DNA of 64,000 nt from Streptomyces sp. B21-083 (GTDB lineage Bacteria > Actinomycetota > Actinomycetes > Streptomycetales > Streptomycetaceae): contig NZ_JARUND010000002.1 in NCBI RefSeq assembly GCF_036898825.1, positions 1,178,001 through 1,242,000 on the forward strand, read 5' to 3'. Shown piece by piece: positions 16,222 to 25,367 of the stretch. The translations under genes were made by a program, and so were the position numbers. The notes below the pieces were generated by a model. That model had not been told where the DNA came from. It saw nothing but the letters and a program-made list of their open reading frames with translations, and did not search any database. The stretch's first letter is position 1, and each line of letters starts with the position of its first letter.

Positions 16222-17409
16222 ATGACTGACACCGAGAAGATCGTCATCCTCGACGGGGCTCGCACCCCGATCGGCAGTTTCGGCGGAGTGTTCAAGGACG
16301 CACCCGGCTTCGAGTTGGGTGCCACCGCCTCCCGTGAGGCGCTCGGGCGGGCCGGGGTCGCCGCGGAGGACATCGACGAGGTGGTGATGGGGTGCATCGG
16401 CCAGGTGGGGGTGGACGCCTACAACGCCCGCCGGGTGGCGATCGCCGCCGGCCTGCCCGAGAGCGTGGCCGCCTACACCGTGAACCGGCTCTGCGGCAGC
16501 GGCCTCCAGGCGATCTGGTCGGCGGCGATGCAGATGCGCTGGGGCGGGGTGGACTTCGCCCTGGCCGGCGGCGACGAGTCGATGACCCGGATGCCGTTCT
16601 ACGACTTCGGGGCCCGTGCGGGGTACAAGCTGGGGGACCGCAAGCTCGTGGACGGCACGGTGATGATGCTGACCGACCCGTTCCACGGCATCCACATGGG
16701 TGTCACGGCGGAGAACGTGGCCGCGAAGTACGGCGTCTCGAGGGAGCGGCAGGACGAGTTCGCGGTGGAGTCCCAGCGTCGCGCGGCGACAGAGGCGGCC
16801 CGCGCGGCGTTCGCCGAGGAGATCGTGCCGGTGGAGGTCGGCGGCCGCAGGCCGTTCACGGTGCGCGACGACGAGCACCCCAGGCCCGGCACCACCCTGG
16901 ACACGCTGGCCGGGCTGCGGCCGGCGTTCGCCGAGAGCGGCACCGTCACGGCCGGAAACGCCTCGGGGATCAACGACGGTGGCGCCGCCGTGGTGCTCGC
17001 CCGGGAGTCGGTGGCACGGGAGCGGGGCCTGACCGGCCTGGTGTCCCTCGAATCCGTGACGACCGCGGCGATGGAGCCGGAACTCATGGGCTACGCGCCC
17101 GTGTTGGCGCTCAAGAAGCTCTTCGCACAGACCGGCACCACCCCCCGGGACATCGACACCGTCGAGCTGAACGAGGCGTTCGCGTCCCAGGCGGTGGCGG
17201 TGATCCGGGACGCCGGGCTGGACCCCGAGAAGACCAACCCGTACGGCGGTGCCATCGCCCTGGGCCACCCGGTGGGCGCGACCGGCGCGATCCTGTCCCT
17301 GCGAGTGGCCAAGGACCTGGTCCGCCGCGACCTCGAACTCGGCATCGTCACCATGTGCATCGGCGGCGGGCAGGCACTGGCGGCGCTCTTCCGGCGGGAG
17401 CCGGCATGA
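16222..17409 (+). CDS. Acetyl-CoA acetyltransferase-type thiolase
   Basis: 395 residues, thiolase II. NRLCGSGLQ (near residue 90) has the nucleophilic Cys, ALGHPVGATG the catalytic His (near 350) and MCIGGGQ the second Cys near 382; NEAFASQA is also typical. ATG at 16222. It would cleave or form a beta-ketoacyl-CoA, possibly the end of a beta-oxidation-like side-chain pathway. The dehydrogenase remnant on its left suggests a formerly larger fatty-acyl or phenylpropanoid module. Confidence 0.92.
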   Translation: MTDTEKIVILDGARTPIGSFGGVFKDAPGFELGATASREALGRAGVAAEDIDEVVMGCIGQVGVDAYNARRVAIAAGLPESVAAYTVNRLCGSGLQAIWSAAMQMRWGGVDFALAGGDESMTRMPFYDFGARAGYKLGDRKLVDGTVMMLTDPFHGIHMGVTAENVAAKYGVSRERQDEFAVESQRRAATEAARAAFAEEIVPVEVGGRRPFTVRDDEHPRPGTTLDTLAGLRPAFAESGTVTAGNASGINDGGAAVVLARESVARERGLTGLVSLESVTTAAMEPELMGYAPVLALKKLFAQTGTTPRDIDTVELNEAFASQAVAVIRDAGLDPEKTNPYGGAIALGHPVGATGAILSLRVAKDLVRRDLELGIVTMCIGGGQALAALFRREPA

Positions 17410-17434
17410 TCCCCTCCTTCGGGCACGAGACGCC

Positions 17435-17472
17435 CACGGCTTCCGCGCGAAAGCAGCCGAACGGAAGCCGTG
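17435..17472. terminator. Bidirectional terminator hairpin
   Basis: Perfect 11-bp arms CACGGCTTCCG (17435-17445) and CGGAAGCCGTG (17462-17472) lie between the convergent thiolase and flavoprotein genes. Confidence 0.7.
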
Positions 17473-17498
17473 ACCTCGCGCGGCCGGGCCCGATGCGG

Positions 17499-18899
17499 TC
17501 ACGCCCGGTCGCGCGGGTCCCCGTGGAGCGACGCCAGCCGTCGGCCGAGTGACTTCGCGGCACGCTCACCGGCCTCCGCGGAGCTGTTGGTCCCGGATAT
17601 GCCCAGGTAGTCCCCGGCGAGCTGGACGATGGCGTCCGGATCGGCCGATGACCGCAGCTCCGCGACGGTCCGGTAGAAGCCCACACACCGCGCGTTGGTG
17701 GCGGTGTCCCAGCGCTCGATCTCGGCGAATTCGAGGTCGTCGGCGAAGCCTGGGATGAGCCTCTCCATGTCGCGGATCATCTCGGGGATGAGGTCCTTGT
17801 CCGACCGTCCGGTGTTCTTCCTGGCGTAGCCGTCGACCCAGTGCCCGGACACCACGGCCTTTCCGGGCGGTACCGCGTTCGGCATCGCCCGCGAGTCGAC
17901 GTTGATGATTCCGAGACCGATTCCGGCGCTGCTCGGGACGGCGACCATGGTGGGCAGGTCCTCCGGATCCCGTCTCAGCCCGAAAATCCCTTTCAGGACG
18001 CTGCCGTACGGGATGGACCCGATCAACTCGCGCTGCCGTTCCGGAAGTTCCGGACAGAGCCGCAGCACCGTGGGGCCGTCGACGGCGATGACGCAGCCTC
18101 GGCTCTCGATGGCGTGTTCCCCCGTGGCGTCCCGCCACACCGTTCGCACGCCTGACTCGGTGCGGGTTATGGACGTGACGGCGGCGCCGGTGCGCACACG
18201 GACGAGCGAGGCGAGTCGCTTGGCCAGGAAGTCGATGCCGGTCGGATACTGCATCGGCCCGCCCTCCGCGAACTTCCCCACCGTCAGGAAGAAGTCGACG
18301 ACCGACATCCTGGACGGTTCGGAGAGGTAGACGCCACGCAGGAGCGGGTCGATGACGTAGTCGTAGATCTCCTGGTTGAGGCGTCGCTCGGCATAGGAGG
18401 CGACCGACTCGGTGTCGAGTCGGCCGGCCGCCTCGAAATCGTCGTGACCGAGGCGACGGCGCCATCGCAGCATGTCGGTCAGGAGCCGGCGCAGGAGCAG
18501 CTTGCTCCGCCAGGACAACAGGTCCGTGCGGATTCCCCGCACGGCCGCGGCCACGCCCGCTCCCCCCAGCGGCAGCACCGTGCCGTCGCGCGGGATGCCG
18601 AAGCTGAGGGGCATCAGCGTGAAGGGATCACCGAGACCGACGTCCGCGCACAGTCGGGTGAGCGCGGTGAATGCCTGCGGAATCATGGTCGCGCCGCGGT
18701 TGAGCACATAGCCGTCCCGCTCCCGGCTCGCCATCTTTCCGCCGACGTGGTCGGCGGCTTCGAGGACGGTGACGTCCCAGCCCTGCCGCTGGAGCCGGAA
18801 GGCCGCGGTCAGCCCCGATATGCCCGCTCCTACGACGACGACATCTCCCCGACCGCCCGGCTCAGCCGCCGCCCCCCGCGCATGGTCCACTTGTTCCAT
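17499..18899 (-). CDS. Amine-oxidase/protoporphyrinogen-oxidase-like flavoprotein
   Basis: 466 residues with an N-terminal FAD motif VVVVGAGISGLTAAFRLQRQ (near residues 20-40), then VLEAADHVGGKM, as in monoamine-oxidase and HemY/phytoene-desaturase-like flavoproteins. The body includes a YDYVIDPLLRGVYLSEP segment typical of the protoporphyrinogen-oxidase group. It is not beside heme genes, so a biosynthetic role in heme is unlikely. ATG at 18899 follows a GGGAGG site. It is transcribed alone; the substrate is unknown. Confidence 0.82.
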   Translation of the reverse strand: MEQVDHARGAAAEPGGRGDVVVVGAGISGLTAAFRLQRQGWDVTVLEAADHVGGKMASRERDGYVLNRGATMIPQAFTALTRLCADVGLGDPFTLMPLSFGIPRDGTVLPLGGAGVAAAVRGIRTDLLSWRSKLLLRRLLTDMLRWRRRLGHDDFEAAGRLDTESVASYAERRLNQEIYDYVIDPLLRGVYLSEPSRMSVVDFFLTVGKFAEGGPMQYPTGIDFLAKRLASLVRVRTGAAVTSITRTESGVRTVWRDATGEHAIESRGCVIAVDGPTVLRLCPELPERQRELIGSIPYGSVLKGIFGLRRDPEDLPTMVAVPSSAGIGLGIINVDSRAMPNAVPPGKAVVSGHWVDGYARKNTGRSDKDLIPEMIRDMERLIPGFADDLEFAEIERWDTATNARCVGFYRTVAELRSSADPDAIVQLAGDYLGISGTNSSAEAGERAAKSLGRRLASLHGDPRDRA

Positions 18900-19433
18900 T
18901 ACCCGCCTCCCGGTCCGATCTGACTGTTCTGTTTCCGTGCCGGAGCACCCGGCGATCCGCGGTCGACCGCTTTCCGTCCCGCAGGGGCGTCCGCCTCGCG
19001 GGCCCGGTCGATGACCTGTTCGGCAGCGATCTAGCTGCAGGCCGACGACTGCCCGAGGCAGATGCCGCCGCCCGGTACTTGTGGCCCATGCATCTCGCGG
19101 CGGCAGTGCCGCACGTGTTCGTCGGTCAGGAGTCCGCGGGCCTGACGGAAGGCGAGTTGGCGCGGCTGCGCTCACCGATCGGGCTCGATCTCGGGGCCTG
19201 GACGCCCGAGGAGACCGTCCTGTCCATCGCGGCGGAGATCGGCGCGGTACTGCGCGGCGGGAGGGGAGTGCCGCTGACCGGTTCCCCGGGTCCTCTCCAC
19301 CACGGCGGCGGGGACCCGGGGCAAGGACGTCCACTCAGCTCAGGCGCGGCTTCCGGTCTCCTTGGCGATGCGCACCCCGGTTGCCCGGTGCGGGACGGGC
19401 TCTTCGGCGGTCCGTCCCGCGTGCGCGCGCGTC
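18900..19433. other. 534-bp spacer with an XdhC remnant
   Basis: The gap between two leftward genes holds a rightward fragment of an XdhC-family protein (about 19085-19310) and nothing else recognised. Confidence 0.5.
19085..19310 (+). pseudogene. Remnant of the C-terminus of an XdhC/CoxI-family maturation protein
   Basis: The reading ESAGLTEGELARLRSPIGLD followed by LGAWTPEETVLSIAAEIGAV matches the C-terminal domain of XdhC-like proteins, which help insert the molybdenum cofactor into xanthine- or CO-dehydrogenase-type enzymes. The N-terminal part is missing and the frame runs on without a normal ending. No molybdenum hydroxylase genes are present nearby, so this is a leftover. Confidence 0.65.
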
Positions 19434-20240
19434 CTAATGGGCGGACCGGGACTCGGCGATCGGTTCCGGCCTTCCGGTCGCGCGGATGAGTTCGAGGATG
19501 TGTCGGCGGTACTCGGCGAACTGCGGCAACGCCTTCGTGTCCAACTGGTCGCGGGGGCGCGGCAGATCGATGTCCACGACCTCCATGACGGTGGCCGGGC
19601 GGGAGGACAGGACGACGACCCGGTCGGCCAGATAGACGGCCTCGTCGATGTCGTGTGTCACCAGCAGGACCGCGGCCCCCACGTCGTCGCGGACGGCGAG
19701 GGTGAGGTCCTCGAGACCGGCGCGGGTCTGTGCGTCGACGGACGCGAACGGCTCGTCCATGATGAGGATCCCGGGCCGGTAGGCGATCGCCCGGGCGATG
19801 GCCACGCGCTGCTGCATACCGCCGGAAAGCTGCCACGGGTAGCGGTCGCCCATCCCGGCGAGGCCCACCTCGCGCAGTGACCACTCCACGCGCTCGGCGC
19901 GCTCTCGCTTGTCCTTCACGGTGTTCTTCAACGGCAGTGCGACGTTGCGGCCCACCGGGTACCACGGCATCAGGGAGCGGCTGTAGTCCTGGAAGACCGC
20001 GGCGATCTCCGGCGGCGGCTCGGTGACGTCGCGTCCGTCGAGCTCGATACGCCCGCCGGTGCGCCCGTGCAGCCCGCACAGGCAGCGCAGGAGCGTGGTC
20101 TTGCCGCCGCCCGACGGGCCGACGATGCAGACGAACTCGCCCTCGCGTACGTCGAAGCTGATCTCGCGGATCGCCTCGACACCGCCGTGGGCCGGATCGC
20201 CGTACGTCTTGGACAGGTCCTCGACGACAAGCTTGGTCAT
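19434..20240 (-). CDS. ABC transporter ATPase (SsuB/TauB-like)
   Basis: 268 residues. Walker A GPSGGGKTTLLR, signature LSGGMQQR, Walker B ILIMDEPFASVD and switch His in LLVTHDIDEA are all intact. ATG at 20240 overlaps the stop of the adjacent permease gene by 4 bases. It powers the importer encoded by the four-gene leftward operon (binding protein, two permeases, ATPase) of the nitrate/sulfonate/taurine class. The cargo is unknown; an aromatic or N-heterocyclic substrate would fit the region. Confidence 0.93.
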   Translation of the reverse strand: MTKLVVEDLSKTYGDPAHGGVEAIREISFDVREGEFVCIVGPSGGGKTTLLRCLCGLHGRTGGRIELDGRDVTEPPPEIAAVFQDYSRSLMPWYPVGRNVALPLKNTVKDKRERAERVEWSLREVGLAGMGDRYPWQLSGGMQQRVAIARAIAYRPGILIMDEPFASVDAQTRAGLEDLTLAVRDDVGAAVLLVTHDIDEAVYLADRVVVLSSRPATVMEVVDIDLPRPRDQLDTKALPQFAEYRRHILELIRATGRPEPIAESRSAH

Positions 20241-21013
20241 CGCATCCTCCCGGTGGACAAGTGGTGCCAGCGGAGCACACGTCGCTCCACGAGGACAAAA
20301 AGGGCGTTGAGTGCGGCGCCGAGAATGCCGAGGAGGATCATCCCGGACCACATCAGCGGAATCTGGAAACTCTGCTGGGCGTTGAGGGTGACGTAGCCCA
20401 GGCCGCTGGTGGCGCCCAGCATTTCGGTGACGATCATCATGATGAAGGCGATCGCGAGCGAGATCCGCAGGCCGGCGAAGATCTGTGGGGCGGCCGAGGG
20501 CAGGTGGATGGCGAAGACGCGCTGTCGACGGGTGAGGCGGAAGGTCTGTCCGACGTCCTCCAGTCCCCGTTCGATGGAGCGCACCCCGTCGATGGTGTTC
20601 AGCAGGATCGGGAACACGCACACGAACGCGATGAGCCAGATCTTCGGTGCGTCACCGATGCCCAGCAGGACGATGCTCACGGGGACGAGCCCGGTCGCCG
20701 GTATCGATCGCGCGAACTGGATGGCGGGCTGGAGAGCCAGGTGCAGCACGCGCACGCGGCCGAGGAGGACGCCCAGCGCAATGCCGATGACCGCCGCCAG
20801 CAGATAGCCGGCCCCGAGCCGCAGCAGGCTCGGCACGACGTCCGAACCGGCGCGCGCGAACAGCCAGGTCTCGCGGAAGTTCGTGAGGATCGTCGACAGG
20901 GAGGGGTAGAAGGCGGACGTGCTGTCGGCGGACAGCACCCACCACAGCACCACGAGGACGACGGGTACCAGCAGCGCGACGCCGAGTGCCCGCAGCCGTA
21001 CGGCGAACCTCAT
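20237..21013 (-). CDS. ABC transporter permease (SsuC/TauC-like)
   Basis: 258 residues with about six hydrophobic segments, starting with VALLVPVVLVVLWWVLS, and the cytoplasmic EAA-type loop around SIERGLEDVGQTFRLTRRQR that docks on the ATPase. ATG at 21013 overlaps the preceding permease stop. It pairs with the permease at 21010-21876 to form the channel. Confidence 0.9.
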   Translation of the reverse strand: MRFAVRLRALGVALLVPVVLVVLWWVLSADSTSAFYPSLSTILTNFRETWLFARAGSDVVPSLLRLGAGYLLAAVIGIALGVLLGRVRVLHLALQPAIQFARSIPATGLVPVSIVLLGIGDAPKIWLIAFVCVFPILLNTIDGVRSIERGLEDVGQTFRLTRRQRVFAIHLPSAAPQIFAGLRISLAIAFIMMIVTEMLGATSGLGYVTLNAQQSFQIPLMWSGMILLGILGAALNALFVLVERRVLRWHHLSTGRMR

Positions 21014-21876
21014 GCGCTCACCTCACGGTGGGAGACGTGCCAGCGCAGCAGTCGTCTCTCGGTACGCTCCAGCGCGCCGTTGAGCAACATGCCGAGCACA
21101 CCGGACACGACGAGTAGGCCGTACATGGTCGGATAGAGACCGTTCTGTGCGGCGTTGCCGATCGCCGCGCCGAGACCCGGGATGCCGCCGACGAGCTCCG
21201 CCGAGATGGCGACGATCAGCGCCAGCGACGAGGAGATCCGTACGCCGGTCGCCAGGTAGGGCAGGACACTGGGCAGCATGACGTGCCGGAGGATCTGGTG
21301 CCGGGTCAGGCCGAACACCCTGCCGGTCTCGACGACCTGCCCGTCGATGGCGCGCACGCCGTAGACCGACTGGAAGAGCATCGGCCACAGGGCGCCCAGC
21401 GAGGCCATGATGATCGCGGTCTGCGAGCGGGAGCCCATCACCAGGATCAGCAGCGGCAGGTAGACGATCGCCGGGATCGGCCGCAGGAACTCCAGCGGCA
21501 CGTTCAACAGCCGGTGCACGAAGGGCAGCAGGCCGATCGTGCCGCCCACGACGATGCCCACAGCACCGCCGATCAGCAGACCGGCGAGGGTGTGCCACAG
21601 TGTCTGGCCCAGCGCCGTCCAGAAGGCGTCGTCCCCAAGTTGCCGGGCCAGCCGGACGGCCACGTCCGTGAACGGCGGAACCTCGGCCGGGACCACCCCG
21701 CCGCGGGCCAGCAGCTCCCACAGCGCCAGCAGACCGGCGGTCGTCGCGATGGGGATCAACGACTGCGACGACACGCGCCGTCGGCCCCGGCCGGGAGCCG
21801 ACGACAAATCGATCGGGCGGGCGGCGGCCGTCTCGCCTCCCTGTGTGAGGGGGAGCTGCCTCGCGTCGCTCTTCAC
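21010..21876 (-). CDS. ABC transporter permease (SsuC/TauC-like)
   Basis: 288 residues with an N-terminal cytoplasmic tail, then hydrophobic segments from SLIPIATTAGLLALWELL onward and the coupling loop AIDGQVVETGRVFGLTRHQI. The start is GTG at 21876, overlapping the binding-protein stop (GTGA). Having two different permease genes indicates a heterodimeric channel, less common in this class than a homodimer. Confidence 0.9.
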   Translation of the reverse strand: MKSDARQLPLTQGGETAAARPIDLSSAPGRGRRRVSSQSLIPIATTAGLLALWELLARGGVVPAEVPPFTDVAVRLARQLGDDAFWTALGQTLWHTLAGLLIGGAVGIVVGGTIGLLPFVHRLLNVPLEFLRPIPAIVYLPLLILVMGSRSQTAIIMASLGALWPMLFQSVYGVRAIDGQVVETGRVFGLTRHQILRHVMLPSVLPYLATGVRISSSLALIVAISAELVGGIPGLGAAIGNAAQNGLYPTMYGLLVVSGVLGMLLNGALERTERRLLRWHVSHREVSA

Positions 21877-22880
21877 TTAGCCGGTACCCCCGACCACTGC
21901 ACCGCGTCGGCGGCCGGGGCCTTCTTGAGGATTCCGTACTTCACGAGCAACTCGCCCCAGGTCTTCGTCTCGGCCGGATCGATCCCCGCGTCGTACACGG
22001 GGAGCGGCGTCTCGTCGACAACCTGCTGCGACACCTTGGTGATGCGGGCGATGGCCTTCTTCATGTCGTCCGGGTGCGCGTTGCACCACTTGTCCCCCTC
22101 CTGGAGGGCGGCCACGAAGTTCTTGGCCACGATGGGGTTCGCGTCCACGAACTTCTTGGCCATGAAGGTGACGCTCTGGACGGCGTCCGGCTTCTCGAAA
22201 GTGACGGCGAAGGGATCGCCGATGTCCTTGAACCCCTCACCCATGAGCTGGGCGACGAAGGGCTGCAGCGTGTAGACCGCGTCGACCCGGCCCGACTTCA
22301 GCGCCGTCGCCTGGTCCGGGAAGGGCACCGCGACGAGCTTCACACTGGTCGGGTCGCCGCCGGACTTCGCCACCGACTCCTTGAGCAGGACCTCCCAAGA
22401 ACCCTGCAGCGAGTTCACCGCGACGGTCTTTCCCTCGAGTTGCTCGAAGGACTTGATCGTCGAGTTCTTCCCGACCATGACCGCGGTGGGCGACTGGCCG
22501 TCCTTCTTGTAATCCTCCTCAAGCCCGCTCGTGATGACGAGCGCCAGCTTGCTGCTCACCGCGTTGAGGACGGCGGTGTACGCGCCCGCCCCTGCGGTGA
22601 TCTGCCCGTTGAGTATCTGCGCGACCTGCCCTGCGGCGTTCGGGGCGGCGGTGCCGTACTTCATCGTGATGCCGTGCTTGCGGAAGATACCGCGCTCGTC
22701 GGTGACCTTCAGACAGGCCGTCGACGACGCCGGCTGGAAGGCGAACGTGACCGTCGAGGCAGAGCTGCCCGCCGCCACCGTGCTGCCCCCGTCGCCGCTT
22801 CCGCAGGCCGATGCGGCCAGGCCGATGGCGATCAGCAGAACCGAGCCTGATCTGAACCTAGTTGACGTCTTCATTGACAT
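21873..22880 (-). CDS. ABC transporter solute-binding lipoprotein (NMT1/SsuA-like)
   Basis: 335 residues. A short basic N-terminus and hydrophobic stretch VLLIAIGLAASAC give a lipoprotein signal with Cys as the anchor, followed by a GSGDGGS linker. The fold begins at VTFAFQPASSTACLKVTDERG. ATG at 22880 (MSMKTS) sits about 5 bases after GGAGAG; ATG at 22874 is an alternative. It is the first gene of the importer operon. Confidence 0.9.
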   Translation of the reverse strand: MSMKTSTRFRSGSVLLIAIGLAASACGSGDGGSTVAAGSSASTVTFAFQPASSTACLKVTDERGIFRKHGITMKYGTAAPNAAGQVAQILNGQITAGAGAYTAVLNAVSSKLALVITSGLEEDYKKDGQSPTAVMVGKNSTIKSFEQLEGKTVAVNSLQGSWEVLLKESVAKSGGDPTSVKLVAVPFPDQATALKSGRVDAVYTLQPFVAQLMGEGFKDIGDPFAVTFEKPDAVQSVTFMAKKFVDANPIVAKNFVAALQEGDKWCNAHPDDMKKAIARITKVSQQVVDETPLPVYDAGIDPAETKTWGELLVKYGILKKAPAADAVQWSGVPAK

Positions 22881-23126
22881 CCGTACTCTCCGTTCACGCA
22901 AACCGATCCGAGCCGCGCGGCGCGCAGGCCTTGACCAGCATCGATACAGCGAGACCAGGTAGGGCTGAGATATGTTATAACACCTTGTCTCGACGGCATA
23001 GGCCTTGGACGAGGGTCCCCAATTCGACCGGATACCGCATAGCGCACACCCCGGTCGTCGCCGAGACGATGTACCCGCCTCGGCGAGTCGGAGGTTTCAT
23101 GGTGAGGTCAGAGGAGTCTGTCGGGG
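22881..23126. promoter_or_regulatory. Promoter region of the importer operon with nested inverted repeats
   Basis: A palindrome TGTTATAACA (22973-22982) is nested between the arms CGAGACCAGGT (22950-22960) and ACCTTGTCTCG (22982-22992), which are inverted and match at 10 of 11 positions. The AT-rich palindrome can double as a -10 region for the leftward operon. This looks like an operator for an unlinked or nearby regulator, for example a GntR-type protein. Confidence 0.5.
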
Positions 23127-23325
23127 GTGATGGGTTTCCTCGACGACGTCGCCTTCGCCGCCACCTACGACACCGTGGGTGTCGACCGCATGCTGTTCGC
23201 CGTCGACTACCCCTTCCTGGACCACCGAGACCCGGAAGTTCCTCGATCGACTGCCAGTCAGCGACACCGACCGGGAGAAGATCGCGCACGGCAACGCCGA
23301 ACGGATCCTCAAGCTCGGCGTTTGA
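23127..23325 (+). pseudogene. Frameshifted C-terminal fragment of an amidohydrolase-2 protein
   Basis: One frame reads DRMLFAVDYPFLDH (the conserved C-terminal strand and Asp of amidohydrolase-2 decarboxylases/hydratases), and a second frame continues ETRKFLDRLPVSDTDREKIA then NAERILKLGV before a stop at 23323-23325. The two halves meet only with an indel near 23228. No N-terminal HxH domain is present. Confidence 0.75.
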
Positions 23326-23455
23326 CGGAGGGATACCGCCGTGGACACTCGCTCGCCGCTGATCTCGCAGGCGATGTCCCGCCCGTTCCGGAACCGGTCC
23401 GTGCTGGGGCGGGCCGGTGTGAGTACATCCGCCGGTGGCAGCGCTTCGCATCACA

Positions 23456-23508
23456 GGGCAAGCCCCCTGCCCGCCGTCGTCATGGTTCCGGCGGGCAGGG
23501 GGTTGCCC
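23456..23508. terminator. Strong hairpin terminator
   Basis: Arms of about 20 bp, 23456-23476 and 23489-23508, are inverted repeats differing by a single bulged G, with a 12-base loop. It lies right after the flavin hydroxylase gene (leftward, ending at 23512). Confidence 0.8.
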
Positions 23509-23511
23509 GTG

Positions 23512-25101
23512 TCAGGCTCCTCGGACGCGGTCCAGGATGCTCCAGGGCTCGGCGGGGGCCTCGTCGGCGGCCCAGGCGATGTGCTGGTCGGGCCTGACCA
23601 GAAGGATTCCGCTGCCGAAGCGGTCGTGCAGGTCGGGCCGGTGCAGATCGACGACGGTCAGCGGAACAGCCCGGCGGGTGGCCGCCGTACGGAAGCCGTC
23701 GGCGGCCTCGGTCGCGGCCGCGCTTCGGCCGTCGACCAGAACCAGACTCATCCCCGCGCCCAGTTCGTCGTAGAGCGAACCGTTCTCGCCAAGCCGGACA
23801 TGCGGCAGCCGGTAGCCGGGGCGCCCCCGACCCTGCGTCGCCCCCGGCACGACGATGGGCGAGTCGTCGTAGCCGGTGTCCAGAACGAGGTCCAGGGCAT
23901 GGAACTCGGCGTGTTTGGTCTCCTGGATCCGTTCGCCGGCCGCCTCCCGCGCCCGGTCTCCCGCCCAGCCCTCCGCCTGCAGCTCGGGCGAGCCGAGGTC
24001 TACGGGGAGGGCCTTCATGTTCGCCGTCGCCTCCGCGATCACCAGGTCCTGCAGCGGCCGGCGTTCGCTCCCGTAACTGGCCAGGAGGTGCGGGCCGCCC
24101 CAGCCGTCGAGGACCGCGGCCAACTTCCAGCCCAGGTCCACGGCGTCACCGATGCCTGTGTTCAGGCCGTGCCCGCCGAAGGGCGGATTGAGGTGCGCCG
24201 CGTCACCGACGAGGAAGACCCGGCCGTCGCCGACCCGGTCGGCCAGTTGCATCCGGGCCGTCCACGGGTCGGTGGAGAGGATCTCCACGTCCATGTCCGT
24301 TCCGGTGGCGGCCCGGATCCACTCCCGCCCGTGTGCCAGACCGCTCTCCCGGTCCATGGCGAAGGCCACGCACCACCACGTGTCGTCCTGGTCCAGCGGG
24401 CCCAGGATGCCGGGCGCGTCCGGGTTGACGGTCCAGTACTGGATCGCGGGGCCGTGCGCGACGTTCTCCAGGAGCCCGGGCGCCCGGAAGACCATGCCGA
24501 AGTTGGGGCGCAGAGCGGTCTCCCCCACATAGCACGCCCCAATGGCCTCCCGGACCGCGCTGCGTGAGCCGTCGGCTCCCACCACGTACTCGGCGGTGAT
24601 GACGGCGCGCCGCCCCTCGCCGTCGGTCACGGCCACCTGGACCTCGTCGGGTTTCTGGGTGAGGCCCTCGACCGACCAGCCGGTCACCAGCGTGCACGGG
24701 TCGATGCCGTCCACCGCCTCACGCAGCAGTTCCTCCAGCACGAACTGCGGTACCTGTTGGCCCCGTTCGGTATAACGGTCGCCGCCGTCAGCCAGGCCCA
24801 GCACGCCGGTGAACCGGGACAGTTCGTACCCGGCGAGCGAGGTGCAGAAGACGATGCTCTTGGACCAGTCGACGGGCAACGGTGCCCGCTCGCGCAAGGG
24901 GTCGGCGAGACCCCAACGGCGCAGATGCTCCATGGTGCGGATGTTGACCGTCTTGCAGCGGGGCCGGGCGTGCGAGACGCTTTCGCGTGGCTCGATCACC
25001 ACGCAGCGGATGCCCCGTCGGCCAAGTTCGACGGCCGTGGCGAGACCCACCGGGCCGCCTCCGGCCACCAGGACCTGCGTCGCCGTCGGCAATTCGCTCA
25101 T
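23512..25101 (-). CDS. PheA/TfdB-type FAD-dependent aromatic hydroxylase
   Basis: 529 residues. VLVAGGGPVGLATAVELGRR binds FAD at the N-terminus, VVGADGSRSAVR is the DG motif near residue 175, and GDAAHLNPPFGGHGLNTGIG the GD motif near 300. The C-terminal region (about 400-529) is the thioredoxin-like extra domain of phenol-2-monooxygenase-type enzymes. ATG at 25101 follows GGGAGG. These enzymes ortho-hydroxylate phenols or hydroxybenzoates with NAD(P)H. The gene lies 230 bp downstream of a copy of the shared GTCAA-N4-TTGAC promoter. Confidence 0.9.
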   Translation of the reverse strand: MSELPTATQVLVAGGGPVGLATAVELGRRGIRCVVIEPRESVSHARPRCKTVNIRTMEHLRRWGLADPLRERAPLPVDWSKSIVFCTSLAGYELSRFTGVLGLADGGDRYTERGQQVPQFVLEELLREAVDGIDPCTLVTGWSVEGLTQKPDEVQVAVTDGEGRRAVITAEYVVGADGSRSAVREAIGACYVGETALRPNFGMVFRAPGLLENVAHGPAIQYWTVNPDAPGILGPLDQDDTWWCVAFAMDRESGLAHGREWIRAATGTDMDVEILSTDPWTARMQLADRVGDGRVFLVGDAAHLNPPFGGHGLNTGIGDAVDLGWKLAAVLDGWGGPHLLASYGSERRPLQDLVIAEATANMKALPVDLGSPELQAEGWAGDRAREAAGERIQETKHAEFHALDLVLDTGYDDSPIVVPGATQGRGRPGYRLPHVRLGENGSLYDELGAGMSLVLVDGRSAAATEAADGFRTAATRRAVPLTVVDLHRPDLHDRFGSGILLVRPDQHIAWAADEAPAEPWSILDRVRGA

Positions 25102-25307
25102 ATGGGCCTCCCGCAGAGGTTGGGAACTGGCGCCGCGAGGACGGCAGCTTCGAGCTGTTCATCGAGCACGGTTCCTACCTGCCCCCTCATCAATGTGGCT
25201 TCACCGCCGGACTCGCCGACACGGGCCAGGACTTGGCCGGCGCGACCCCACCGGGCGACGACCGGATCGAACCGAGGATCAAGAAACCGGATGTCGGGCA
25301 ATGGACA

Positions 25308-25345
25308 ACGCTATCCATTCATGACGCGCCGGTCAATAAATTGAC
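25308..25345 (-). promoter_or_regulatory. Leftward promoter with shared element GTCAATAAATTGAC
   Basis: The inverted repeat GTCAA-TAAA-TTGAC lies at 25332-25345. On the minus strand it supplies the -35 box TTGACC, followed after 17 bp by TAGCGT (25308-25313). The layout copies the elements at 15684 and 43919. The first intact gene downstream is the flavin hydroxylase at 25101. Confidence 0.55.
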
Positions 25346-25367
25346 ACTAACGACAAGCGCCTCAGTG

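Noticed and set aside
25098..25301. Leftward 67-residue frame whose stop overlaps the flavin hydroxylase ATG
   Set aside because: No recognisable fold, mixed third-position GC and an equally coding-like frame on the other strand. It may be a leader or a remnant but cannot be supported.
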